In this document: piece by piece, positions 35,693-47,719 of the stretch
Position numbering within the stretch: position 1 is the first letter of the stretch
Layout of the letters: each line of letters begins with the position of its first letter
Origin: Sternotherus odoratus
Taxonomy: Eukaryota > Chordata > Testudines > Kinosternidae
Assembly: GCA_032164245.1 (NCBI GenBank)
Contig: JAVMKO010000001.1
Coordinates: 18,947,603-19,011,602 of the forward strand
Length of the DNA stretch: 64,000 nucleotides
Direction: 5' to 3'
The notes under the pieces: generated by a model
Databases searched by the model: none
What the model was told of the DNA's origin: nothing
What the model saw: only the letters and a program-made list of their open reading frames with translations
Position numbers and translations under genes: made by a program

Positions 35693-36946
35693 TCATCTGA
35701 TCCTATAGTCCAGCATCCATCTTTTTTACTATACATCCACATAATTTATAATCTCCCATTGGTAAAGGCTTGTACTATCTGGAATAGCCTTACTGCACCT
35801 CTCTGTCACACTGATTAACCCCCACTGCAAAACTCATCTGAAAACCTGTTTTCTTTCTTTTTCTGTGTATGTCAGTCTTCTCTCAAACGGCTATTTTTTA
35901 TTCTATGAAGTGTTTGGGTGAGTGTGTAGATAGATAGATTAGATATGTATGCAAGCAGTATGCTCTACTAAATAATGTTGCAATGCACTGTAATAGTCAA
36001 ATATAAACCAGATTCATGGTGTACTTACATATACCCATACACAGCAAAACAAAAATAAAAACAACCAAAGAAAAGCAAAAAAAAAATCCCCATACATTTC
36101 TGACAGGTCACATGACCACTCAATATTAGGCTGCTCCAAACTGAACTCCATCCAATATCTGCAGAATTGCTACTTAATCTTCCTTTATAGTGGCTTCATT
36201 TTGCTACTCTTGTTTCACCTGAGAGATCCAGTTCAACATGATCTCTTTTATGTTGTGATTCATTTGCTTAAATGTCACTTAAACATCTATTGAAATAATA
36301 ATATTTTAATATAAGAAAGATGCACAGAAATGACCCATCAGCTAAATATATTGAGACTCAAATCTGTCATCACAATGATCTTTTATTGTTATGATATTTC
36401 CAGTGGTATCTTGAGACAGAATTCTGATTTACTTTTCCTTATCAGGCTAACCCACCTATGAAGAGTATAGGAGTATTTCTCGTTTACTGCCTATTCTATG
36501 TCAAGATCAGAGTTAATGATGGATGAACTTTAAAAAAAAATCAGAATTTGAGTATGGTTGGGATAAGGATTCAGAGATTGAGGTGCTTATCTGAACGTTA
36601 TCGATACCTTCACTCCAGAGTCTGCTAAATTTAGCTGGAAATTTTAAAAGAACACATTTTTTCATGAGATATCCAGTACTTCTGTTCCCCAAAAAGAAAC
36701 CCTATAATAACAGCTTTTCTTGCTGTTTTTTCAGCACTTTCAGTTCCAGTCATGGACCATCCCTGGAAGTAGCATAAAAGATATGCAACAGTTTTTACTA
36801 ATAAAATATATATTCTGTATCCAAGCATTTCAGAACCTCAGAACAGTTTGAGTTCTAAAGTTCTTTTGTTCAGTTTGTACAGAACAACAAAAGTTCAGAG
36901 AGTTTGTAGTTTGTCCAGGTTGGTTAACTAATCCTTGCAAAATTTA

Positions 36947-37032
36947 GGCCAGATACTCAGCTAATATAAATCAGCTTGTCTCCATTGATTTCAAGGGAGT
37001 TACAGTAATTTATTACAGCCGAGTATCTGGCC
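36947..37032. repeat. 86-bp fold-back repeat
   Basis: ggccagatactcagctaata pairs with tattacagccgagtatctgg; centre ctccattgatttcaagggag. The clearest member of the window's short palindrome family, ends being exact complements for about 14 bp. Confidence 0.85.
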
Positions 37033-37407
37033 CATTATTTTCAATATTGAATCCTAAAGTAGAAAACTCTCATTTACCATTGTTTTTATGTAAAAACAAA
37101 CTTTTATAAAAGAATAAAAGAAGCAGTCTTTCACGGCCCATGTTTTAAAATGATGCATGCCTATTCCAGACTTGTGGGAAAAAGTAAAACTCTCTTTACT
37201 GTTCAAACTGGATTTCTGTCAGAAAAAATATGTAGAGGAAATATTTTTCCCTGCAAAAAAGGTATGAAATCTGTAAAAATATTGACTTTGTGAACTCAGA
37301 AATACCATGAAGAAAACCTGTTAGCATAAAGTAGGTGGGGTGATGAATGTTGTATATATTCAACTAAAATTATGTAGTTCCTTAAATTATTATTTCTTTC
37401 CAAATAG

Positions 37408-37470
37408 ATTTTCTGGCCAGCATCAGCAATCAAAGTTGAAGAGTGCAAAATGGCTGGAAAAGATCCTACA
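37408..37470 (+). CDS. SEMA3C: SEMA3C coding exon b (21 codons)
   Basis: A 63-bp phase 0-0 exon lies between tttccaaatag and gtaagt. It reads IFWPASAIKVEECKMAGKDPT (first 20: IFWPASAIKVEECKMAGKDP), about residues 89-109. The Cys in EECKMAGKD is expected to pair with the Cys at the start of the next exon (HGCGN), a disulfide conserved in class 3 semaphorins. The motif W-P-x(n)-C-x-x-A-G-K-D is a family hallmark. The exon is too short to stand out as an open reading frame, so it was found by frame continuity with the neighbouring exons and by the family motif. Human SEMA3C has Val where this has the first Ile (from memory). Confidence 0.96.
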
Positions 37471-40400
37471 GTAAGTTTTATACACACACTCACAATTAAA
37501 TATTTGGCCATTGAGTCAGAGCACCTTGAGTGCAGCTAAAAGCAAGATGTAAGGGGTTTGGGCTTTTCTTTTTTAATACTCTCCACACCAAATGGTAGGG
37601 TGAAATTCTGGAAAATGAAAATATTTACACTGTGTAAGTCTTCAGATTTTGTCTGGAAAAAAATATGTACGTTGCTCACTTTCACAACTAGATTTATGAT
37701 TTTTGTTTTGTATTTTTGTTAGTGATGGATAGCATTAGTAAGGCTTGTTCCAAGTATCTCCTGGAGAATATATTGTAGACTGCTGAGCTAATGATAATGT
37801 CAGTTCCTGGACTAGCTCCCAGACAATATATAGTCTTTTCTATGGATAGAATCTTTGCGAATGGGCAGTGGTTATAATGCACATTCCAACAGCTCACAGT
37901 GTTGGTCATAATCCCCCCCCCCCCCCCCGCACACACTTTTATTAATTCTCTAAAACAGTGTTTAGGCAGATATCTGAGAAATAGCAGGTGCTTCCTTAAA
38001 ACAGGTAAATTCAAGACACACTCTAACTATACATGGGAAATGAAAACCCCAAAGATATGCTGTGTTAAAAAGTTATACACTGAAGTCACAATTTTGTAGG
38101 TGGGTCTGTGCAGATCCTGACTTCAGTGTGGAGCTGGGTGTGGATGTAGGTATCTGCTTGCGTTCCGCTCATTGCAGGATCAGATACTAAAGCCTGTATA
38201 CATTTGCTCGTTTCACCCACGCAAAGAAAATTGGTGAGTTCAAACAAATAGACCATGGCATTTGCTGTTCTCCCCAATCTTAACCAATGGGGGTATGCCA
38301 CACCCCTTATTGAAATGATCCAAGTAACATTGTCACCTCAGACACAATTATTTTTCCACAAAAGAGTTTAAGCACCAGAATTACTAACGTGACACAACAA
38401 AATTGGTTTTTCTCCCAGCACCAATCTTCAGAAGGCACTTGATTGAATTCTGTTTTCATTGATGTTCTGATCCAGAACTCAGCAAAGTCAAGAGGAGTCT
38501 TTCCATTCATTTTAATGGGCTTTGGATCATGCTTTCAGACTGGTTTAAATCCAGGATCACACCACTGATGTTCAGTAAAGTGATCCTGGAATTATGCAAT
38601 ATAAAAGGAAGAATATGCCGCTGGAAAGAATAGCCCTGATCCAAAATTCTTTGAGTTCTATGGGAAAGCCCCTATTGATTTTAATGAACTTTGAAACAGG
38701 TCAGTACTACCAAATTTCAGGTACATATATAGCCTGAAAATATGTTATTAATTGCACATTTCCTAATGCTAAATTAAATGTAATGGTGACATTAAGTGTT
38801 CATTCCAGGCACTGTAATGCTAAAATAGTGGCTCACTAACCAAAATCAGACTTACATTAAAATTAGACATTCCTGAGTCTATCATAGTTCAATGTACTTT
38901 TGATTAAAGGAAAGGAAAACAAAATATATGTTGGACTTACTAAAGCATAATGAACTGTAGCCCTTTCAGTAAAACTCTAGAAAATAATATACTGTATTCT
39001 AGTGCTCCAAAACAACAAAATGATTCTTTAACCAAATTATGGTTAAGACAGTAGTTTATCTGTTTTTCCCTTCTAGATTATTATAGAATTTAAATATGTG
39101 TTTTTTCTTAAGGCATATGTGTGATAGGCTACATTTTGGTAGTTCTTTACATTATTGCTATTACAACTTGCAACAGCCTGGATCTGGTAGCTTGTTAAAC
39201 TTAATTAAACATAGAAAATACAATATAGAGCAGTAAATAATTGAATTTTAAGAGTTATGGATTGGTTTAAATTTGGGGATTTTTTTTTAATATAGAGAGA
39301 TGATCAGTCTTATTTAAGTCTCCAAACATATAGTGCCCCTTTTGGCAGCAAGAATACATCACAGCAAGGAAGGTGCTTTTGCCTTGAGTGCAATATGCAA
39401 AATGTGTGCTCCATGAAAACAACAACCCACAGATCTCTATTTTCGAAGGAGCTTCTTTGAAAGTTGATTATTCAAGAGTGAGACTTTTAAGCATCTCAAG
39501 ATGCTTTACAGTGTGATTAGCAGTAAAGGCCATATTGCTAAACATGGCCTCTGTTTTAGCACCCACAATTGATTGTCTCTGCATTCCACTTCAAGCCCAA
39601 TTAAGTATTTAAAATATGGGAATCCTATCATTTGCACCTACATTTAATTTCTCCTGCTTTTTTGCCCCTGTCATTCATTGTAGATCCAAAATTGCAGGTA
39701 CAAAACTAAAGTCTTAGTTGAGGACACTTTTTAAATATGTAACTCTAACACTTGGTCCACCCTGAAGAGTTAATAAGAATTAAAAGTCTGTCCAGACTTG
39801 TGGCTATGAAGTTAAAGAGCCAACTTCTCCTTCCGTTGAAATCAGTGATGGGTCTGATACAAAGTTCATTGAAGTCAATTGGATTCTTTGTCATTGACTT
39901 GTTTTTGGAATGCAGTTGGGCATCTTGATTTTTTAAATAGTCAATGGGCTGGATTTTCATCTCACTTGTATCTGTTTTACATTGGTATTATTCCACTGAA
40001 TTCGTTGGAAATACTCTTCATTTACACGACTGATAGTGAGCTCAAAATATAGTAGCTCCCAAAAGCCCAATGCATAATAGCTAATCAATTGATAATGCAA
40101 AAATTTACATATGCAAATGCAAGCATACTTTACTTCAGGCTATGTCTAGAAAATTGAGCAATCACTGATATTCAAAAATGAGTGTCCTTCTTCTTGTTGA
40201 AGGTTTATATAGTAAGTCCGCAGTTCACTAGGTATCAGCACAAATAGGATAGCACAAATACATTCCCTGGTCCCCAATAGAATCTTAGCCATTATATTTT
40301 GTTCCTGTTGAATACCAGTACTGTTAACTGAAAGTCAAAATTCCAATAGCACATTGTAATAACCATTATGGAAGGCTGTGAATATCTGCATTGGAATTAT

Positions 40401-40683
40401 TATATCAGAGACATCCAGCAATTCTGGAAATATTTCTCAAGTATAAGAAATCTGCCTCTACTACTGCAGAGATATGGAAAGCCTAAATGAGGCTTAGCTT
40501 AATGAGAATTCCCAGTCTCTTTTCTGTAGAGGCCATGGCTGTGTATCAAAATTTCCAAAGGAGGAAAAGAAATGAGACCTTAGTCAATGTCTGGAACCAG
40601 CAATTGACAGCTCAATTTTATATATTTCTGTATGTCTAAATAAGTTCTTATATTATGGTAGACATGGAGGGAAAATGAAGACT

Positions 40684-40815
40684 TATTTTACAAATAGAGC
40701 AGGGGGTGGGCAAACTATGGCCTATGGGCCAGATCTGGCCCACAAGACCATCCTGTCTGGCACCCCTGGCTGGGGAGGTTGCCCCCGGCCCCTCCCCTGG
40801 AGCCACGCTGCGCAG
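40684..40815 (+). mobile_element. hAT-type element, truncated left end
   Basis: gggggtgggcaaactatggc, ctatgggccagatctggccc and gaggttgcccccggcccctc follow the left end of a common turtle hAT family (ends gtgggcaaac...). The right half is absent. Confidence 0.6.
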
Positions 40816-41596
40816 ACAGCTAAATATGACAAAATCAGTTAGGTGCTATTCTTGTCAAAGCAGTTTAAGATTCCAAAGAATTCACCCTGATTTCATGATC
40901 ATTGACATTATTTGCAGTGGAAATACCCAATAACACATGAGCTCATGATAAACCATCATCAGCACTGAAAAACTGATCATTTGAATTCCCAACCAAAGCT
41001 GTGCTATCATGTAACCTCAGACAAGTCAGACTTTAAAGGAGAATAAGGTAACATAATAGCTAGAAAGGGCAAATAAGATACTAAATAGATAAGTATTACT
41101 GAATCAAAGTTCTTCAGCTCTCAATGCTATTATTTTTTTAAAGGATTTAAGTAACTGTGCCCTGTTTAATGGGGTGGGAACTATAAAAGAATCACCCAGA
41201 TTAATCATTTATAAAATCATAGGGAAAGTTCATTGGCATTACACTGGAGAATAATAGACGTCACCAAGGGATTGAAAGAATAATTTCAGAACTGGCTCCC
41301 TGACCTCATTCTGTGAGGCAAAATTCAAATCTCGGAAAATCAGTATTGAGCCAGATTGTGTAACCGGCCTGTTAATCACCAAAGAGGAGAGATGAGGGCA
41401 CAGTAAATGTTAAAACACGAGCTCACAATGTTGTCCTTAAAGGATTGCCAGATTCCTCTAGCTATCTCCATACCCTGGCTGCAGAAACTGGAAAGAAGAC
41501 ACAATGGTACTGGAGAGGCTTATCCTTGGTAACAGTAGAGAACAACCTGTGTTACACTCAGGTACAATTCATACCCTGAGTTACTTTCCACTACTT

Positions 41597-41668
41597 TAGC
41601 CCACAAAAACTCATGATCCCTAAGATCTGTTAGTCTATAAGGTGCTACAAGACTCTTTGTCGCTTTTC
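41597..41668 (-). repeat. Penelope/SINE-like dispersed repeat, copy 3
   Basis: gatctgttagtctataaggt followed by gctacaagactctttgtcgc is the reverse complement of the 5' block of copies 1 and 2. Confidence 0.8.
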
Positions 41669-43315
41669 CACTACAGTATCCAACACAGAATCCTTTATGT
41701 ACCCACTGACGGGAACAGACATGAAAGCAGCATTCTGCTTTCCTGGCATGAAGTTATGTGGTGCATATGAGCCAGTAATGCATCTTTGCCTAGCTCCTCT
41801 CCTCTTCTTCACCCACAGCACAAGTAGACAACACTGACATATTTCCTGCACAGAACTAATTTTGACAGCATGACCGCACAGCCAAGCGGCTCTTGAGGCG
41901 CAGCCATGACTAATTAGATGTGGGGAAGGGGAAGGTTGTAGGGACAGCTCTCAGCTTTAGGAAAACTGTCTATTTTGATAAGGCTACTATAATAACTCAT
42001 TTAATGCTATTTGCTGCACAGCATTCCTAACAAGCAAGCTTTTCCCCCCCCGCCAGCACAGAAACCTGACAGTTACATAGCCACTTTTTGGGTCCCTTTA
42101 TAAACAGGCGTCATAGCAGAGTGCCATTATATATTGAACTGAAAATGTGAACATCTTCAAATATAAATAAAATGTGCAGCCTGTTGAGCAAGGATTAGCT
42201 CCAATGATTAGCAAGGGAGTGATTGATGGCCTAGATTCCAACCCTGAACTCTTTACACACACACAATTCTCAGTGACTTCTGGGAATGTTACCCGGTTGA
42301 ATACGAGGGCACAACTGGGCTATTGATAACTAAAAATATGGAAAAGAAACATCTGGGTACATGCCCTAATCTAAAGTGCAGGAAAAGGATGCTAGGAGGA
42401 GAATGGGAGAGAATGCAGGGCAATGATGACCTTCCATGTACGTTTGTTCTATGTATGCTGCTTTGAAATCATTAAAGCAGGTTTCGAATATGGGACAACA
42501 TTTCACATCCATTGGGGATTTGCTCATATTGTAAGTTTCTCAAGCTCTTATTCTTCTAGAGGGAAGTTGTCTAGACAAGTAATAAGGGCTGTTTTTTCCA
42601 ACAACTTCTGCCTCTGAACTGGTGGTGTTTAACAGCAAGAAAGGGAAAATGAATGACCTTTTTGCAGAGACTTCCTGGAGTGCACTGTAGATTAAGGACA
42701 AAAGCTTGCTCTCCCTCGGGGACCTGATTCTCCCTTTGCAGGGTATGGTAACTCCCATTGGAGTAAATGAGAATTACTCCTGGCCTGTGGGGAAAGGATC
42801 AGGACCCCTTTGTGGATGGCCCTGATATGCTGTGGTTCTCTAAGCAAAAAGAGCGGGCTATAGGGAATCTGACCATGGAGAGTCCTTGGGTTCTACAAAC
42901 TTCATGCTGGTCCATTCATGGCAATCCGGGGAGCAGAACAGGCTGGAAGAAAGGATGCACGCATGGCTTGCAGATCTATGGCTATGTAGCCCCACTGGCC
43001 AAAACTCCCCATGGACGGGAAGTGAAGTAGCCATAGCTTTTCAGGTAAGAACAAGGGTCCCTTCTCCAGCCCCCAAAGTCTGTTGACTGAAGGTTTTGGA
43101 CAGGAGTCATGGATCTGGCTCTACACAGCGAATGAGAATGAGAGCAAGGGAGTTTGTCCTAATTAATGAGACTGATTGCAACAGAACGTATTGTAATAAA
43201 TAAGTTTACATGGACAGCATTAAAATTATCCACTGTTCTTATTCCTTAGTGTTTCCCAACGTTCAATAAGTTTTCTCTGCAGGCATATTTATTAAGTCTT
43301 TTTCTTTCCATACAG

Positions 43316-43435
43316 CATGGCTGTGGAAATTATGTACGTGTGATACAGACCTTCAATCGCACCCATTTGTACATCTGTGGGAGTGGAGCATTCAGCCCAG
43401 TGTGCACATACCTCAACAGAGGGCGCAGGTCTGAG
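43316..43435 (+). CDS. SEMA3C: SEMA3C coding exon c (40 codons)
   Basis: A 120-bp phase 0-0 exon with acceptor ttccatacag and donor gtaagt. It reads HGCGNYVRVIQTFNRTHLYI, then CGSGAFSPVCTYLNRGRRSE, about residues 110-149. C-G-S/T-G-A-F-x-P-x-C is the strongest sema-domain signature and supplies the second conserved disulfide pair. NRT is a potential N-glycosylation site conserved across class 3 semaphorins. SPVCTYLNRGRRSE is specific to SEMA3C rather than to SEMA3A, D or E (from memory). It joins exons b and d without a frame break. Confidence 0.97.
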
Positions 43436-44024
43436 GTAAGTGTTTTCATTCACTGTTCCCATGCTCTCTCTGGTGGATATTGTTAGTCCTGGGCAAATAC
43501 ATTTATCCAAAGAGGATGAATCTGGAAAGTGGGCTTGGAGATCTCGTGAGGTGACTATGTACTAAGTACTGCTTGTCTTCCTACATTTTAAATCATTGTC
43601 TCCTTCCCGCATACTGCAATGCCCTGGAATAATAGCTAGACAAAGCGCTTCTTGTAAAGAGCAGCCTTTTAGTACATTACCTGAGTTAGCTTGCCTGCTT
43701 TCAATTTCATTGTATTGGCTAAACATGTAAATGCCCAGATGTTTCATAAACGCATTTTCCAGACTTAATAATGTGAAAATGAAATTTTGGTTTCTGTACA
43801 AATGTAGCAAGCAATAAGTGGAGTAGGGAGTAGGAAAAAGGAGAGTTCTCATTTGAGTCCTGGCACTTTGGTAGAGTTTGGCTCAGACCGAGTCTTACCG
43901 GTACAGGAAGGAGCAGTATGTCTTCCTGCACATGGAAAAGCAGCTGTGCTGCAGGGGAAGGGCAGACTGTGCTAGTTGAGTTCTGCCATCGGAAGGCAGC
44001 TGTAAATGGCGGCTTCTGCTTATA

Positions 44025-44554
44025 CAGTAACTGCTCACTTAACATTGTAGTTATGTTCCTGAAAAGTGCTACTTTAAGTGAAACGATGTTAAGCAAATTC
44101 AATGTCCCCATAAGAATTGATGTAAATAGGGGGGATTAGGCTCCAGGGAATTTTTTTTTTGTCAGTCAAAAGACATTATATACATAGACAGTCTATGTTT
44201 TAAATTATTTTAAACAAACAATTTAATACTGTATTCACTTTTAATGATTGTGAAGCTTGGTTGAGGCAGGTGTGTAACAGGGTTCTTGATGGGGCGCAGG
44301 GACCGGGCATGGGAGCTCGCCCCGTTCCACCTGCTTGCCCACTCCCCAGCTGGAATGCTGGGTGGGCAGAACAGGGAAAGCCCCCATGCCCCAACCTTGT
44401 TCCCTGACAGGAGCACCAGGCGGGCAGAGCGGGGTGAGCCAAACAACCTTATAACAGAACATTGCATGACTTTGAACAAGTATGTTCTGTAATAGATCAG
44501 CAACCTAATAACAAAACTCTGTTAACCAGGACAATTTTAAGTGAGGAGTTACTG
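44025..44554. mobile_element. Tc1/mariner (Tigger-like) element with TA duplication
   Basis: Left end CAGTAACTGCTCACTTAA and right end TTAAGTGAGGAGTTACTG are inverted copies differing at one position, flanked by TA on each side (44023-44024 and 44555-44556). Within the left arm tatgttcctgaaaagtgcta and aacgatgttaagcaaattca resemble the subterminal parts of Tigger-type elements. A GC-rich middle (44280-44440) carries frames that are not transposase. 530 bp, non-autonomous. Confidence 0.85.
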
Positions 44555-46230
44555 TATAGAAGTCCACTGATTTCAAAGGGAGAGGACTGGGTTTGAAATG
44601 ATCAACCCTCAAATACAGACTGCATGGAGGGGCTACAAATCAGTGCATCTCCTAGCAGGCCCTGCCCCATCCTTCCATGGAATGGTCCCAAGCAATTTGG
44701 GGGAGTATTGGCTGGCTCCAGGCTCCAAGTAGACTGTGCAGAATGAATTTTGCTGTACTTCCACTCCTAGAAGACTGACTGCCATTGGCACTCAGGAGGC
44801 TGGGTTCAACAGCACAGAGCCCCTGGAGTGAATCTCTGAAGTGAATGGATCTCTCTACAGTAGAAATCTATTCTTCTGCTCTCAACTAGTAAGGAATTCT
44901 CAGTTGTCCCATCCTGTGACATTCATTCTAATTTAATGTTATCAGGAAATTAATTTTAAAATTGAAAGTGATCCCATCTGTAGAGTAATCAATATGATAT
45001 CTTTTAAAACATAGGTAGCAGTTATACCATGCACTACAGAAATAATGAATCTGATGATTTCTTTGTCAGAAAAGTGATTTCACTTTAAATAACTCATGAG
45101 GCTTCAAGATGATGCAAGTTGTTAAAATTCTGAAGTTAAAAGTAAAGAAACGTCTTGGAGAGTAGAGTTGGCTTCACTTAGCTTGTCTCTGTAGCTGCAT
45201 GCCTATGAACAATTGATTAAATAAACTGCTGTCTCAGACGTCTGGAGTATGTCAGACACTTGACTAGGCTTTGCTGGTACTGTACAGGCCAACAATAGCA
45301 AATCACTTTAAAGAGTACAGATTTAAATTCAAGTATTTCCCTCTGTACCTATTGCAAATGCCTAATTAGCTGAGTGAAAAATTATGTCATGCTGATGGGA
45401 CTATTGAGAAGTTGTATTTCCTTTGCTTTTGCAAAAACCATGATTTCACCTCAAATTCGTCACTGTTTTCCACAAACAAATGCTTGTTTTTGCAGGTGTA
45501 AAATTGCTATTTTAAACAGGGACATCTATTTCTGCTGCAAACACTCCCTGGAAACCATGAAACATCACCCAGCATGACAGCATCATAGCCTAGCACTCAT
45601 GGGAACCAGGTCTCATGTTTTGGTTAATACATGGTGGCAATAAGAGAGCATCATGTTCCCAGTTAGAGAGCCCTCAATGGAGAGGCAGCACTTGGCCACC
45701 TCTGGTTAAATTGTATTTCCCTGACGCAGTTTATGAAAACACTTCTCTGTGCTCTTCTCATCCTGTGCCTTGATACACTGCCCAAAGGAAAATGTTCTTC
45801 GCAGAGCCGAATGCCCCTCTTGCCATCCAAAAATATAGACTTATGTTAAACTATCCCTGCAAGAACAGGTGAGGAAAAGGCTAATCATTTGCAGAATGTG
45901 ATTACTGTGAACTTAACCAAGTGTTATTCTAATATCAGAGTGGGTGCAAGTAGAAGCAAATGTTATGGCTGTGTGGATTTATGATGGGCTAAGAAAAAAT
46001 AACTTAACACATTTACAAAGCCCTGGGGCTTCTGGAAAATTGCTAGTGCAATGGTTGGGTATTTTGGAGTAGTGTACAGTAAGCATAAAATAGTAATATA
46101 TTAGTATCAAACTACATATTCATTAAGAAAACAGAGAACATAGACTTATACTTAAGTTTGAAACTTTGTTTAGAAGATCTGTCTAATAACTATTGTGATG
46201 GGGTACATAGACAAGATCCCATAGATTTAG

Positions 46231-46263
46231 GATGGATGGATGGATGGATAGATAGATAGATAG
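46231..46263. repeat. GGAT/GATA compound microsatellite
   Basis: gatggatggatggatggata passes into gatagatagatag. Confidence 0.95.
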
Positions 46264-46943
46264 TAATGGAATTTGGAACTTGTAGCTTTTAGTGAACATT
46301 CAAACTCTGTCTCAAACTAGTAGAGACCAAATTTATTACCCTCAAACGGTTGTTTAGTAGCCTATGTGGCATCTAGGTGTCATCGTGCGTGGTCTTATTA
46401 GGGAAGGAGTAAGTAATGAGTTGGTGCTCTTGTCAAGCTGTTTTACAGTGGCTCAAGAGCGTGAGTACCAACTTCAGGGAAGACTGTTATGAAGCAGGGT
46501 ATCAACCCCATATTGGTTGTGAGTTCTATACTTAGATTTTGCCAACACAAAGTGTGAACTCGTCAGGCACTATATTAGCTTGAACATGGAGTCACAGATA
46601 GTCCCCTTGGGTACTCTGATCCATCTTGCTACCCAGATAAGCTTACATTTGTGACAGGGAGTCCCTTACACCAAAGATCGCAAGAATATTCTGGTTACTC
46701 CCAGTCCCAATGGACCAGTCACTTACCCTGGGTCAATTGCACCTTAGATCTCACACCAAAGACAACACTGGTTGCCAATCCTATAATAAACTATCTAAAG
46801 ATTTATTAACTAGGGAAAAAAATTATTTACAAGGTTAAAGCAGGTAAACACATACAGACACACAGATGAGATCCCATCTTAAAGATGTTTTGAAGCAAAT
46901 CGATGTGCTTTAGGGATTATTTTGGAAGTAGGGTAAGGAGACA

Positions 46944-47149
46944 GGCCCAGATTTTTACAGCTATTCAGATGTTGCTGTGCTCAGTGTTGCAATGCCTAAC
47001 TGATTTAGGAGCCTATGTCTCATTTTCAAGAGAAATTTAGTCACTGAGGAGTCTAAATGCCATTGACTGTTGATGGAATTTAGATTCCTAAATTAGGCGT
47101 TGCGACACTGACCACAGCAACATCTGAATAGCTGCAAAAATCTAGGCCC
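46944..47149. repeat. 206-bp fold-back repeat
   Basis: Left arm ggcccagatttttacagcta, ttcagatgttgctgtgctca and gtgttgcaatgcctaa pairs with right arm ttaggcgttgcgacactgac, cacagcaacatctgaatagc and tgcaaaaatctaggcc, with about 90% complementarity over more than 60 bp and inner arms ctcattttcaag... less matched. Coordinates are the outer ends of the complementarity. Confidence 0.9.
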
Positions 47150-47628
47150 TTTTGATTTATAGTATGACAAGCTGACAGTTGAAAAGAGAGGCTTGCATTC
47201 TTGTGTATTATTACCAGAGTAGTTTATTGCAGGTGCTTTAGGCTAGGCCCCGCTATAAATACCACCATGAATTCATCAAGTAATTCATAGGTAATTTCAA
47301 GACTATAGAAAAAATGTCTGCAGATGTTATTGCTGACATGGAAGCTAGGTGGACCTCAGACAGAGCAGCTCCGCTGAACTTGGAGGACACTTCCTACATC
47401 TGAGAGTGTATTGCATTTGTAATTACAGTTAAAATAATTGGGTACAAGTGAGAAGATAATGAAAACTCAGCATAAGACAGTTTTATTTTAAGTAGCAAAG
47501 CAAAAACCCACACCAGTGCTGCCTATTCTTATTGTCGAGAACAACAAAGGAAAAAAGCCCTTTCTGACTTTATTTTCATTTTCTAAGGTTTCTAAATATC
47601 AGCAGTAATATGCATGTCTATATTACAG

Positions 47629-47719
47629 GAGCAAGTCTTCATGATTGACTCCAGGTGTGAATCGGGGAAGGGGCGCTGCTCTTTCAACCCTAATGTGAAC
47701 ACAGTATCTGTTATGATCA
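47629..47719 (+). CDS. SEMA3C: SEMA3C coding exon d
   Basis: A 91-bp exon, phase 0 at its start and phase 1 at its end, with acceptor tctatattacag and donor gtaagt. The reading contains EQVFMIDSRCESGKGRCSFN and PNVNTVSVMI, about residues 150-179, then the first base of the Asn codon completed by the next exon. The paired cysteines in SRCESGKGRC lie in the conserved position of class 3 semaphorins (GRGKSP/GKGRC segment). The flanking intron sequence carries no alternative in-frame continuation. Confidence 0.96.

Larger units (their letters stand above)
34596..37407 (+). other. SEMA3C: SEMA3C intron after exon a
   Basis: AT-rich intron with a CR1 tail (35618-35692), an 86-bp fold-back (36947-37032) and short GATA runs near 35925. 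No coding sequence is supported. Confidence 0.85.
37471..43315 (+). other. SEMA3C: SEMA3C intron after exon b
   Basis: Holds a C run (37913-37928), an hAT-like fragment (40684-40815), a minus-strand Penelope/SINE-like fragment (41597-41668) and fold-backs near 38637-38703, 39950-40035 and 42720-42808. No coding sequence supported. Confidence 0.85.
43436..47628 (+). other. SEMA3C: SEMA3C intron after exon c
   Basis: Holds the mariner/Tigger-like element (44025-44554), a GGAT/GATA microsatellite (46231-46263) and a 206-bp fold-back (46944-47149). Confidence 0.85.

Noticed and set aside
43562..44139. Overlapping minus and plus frames of 96-130 codons
   Set aside because: They span intron sequence and the left arm of a mariner-like element; no recognisable domain.
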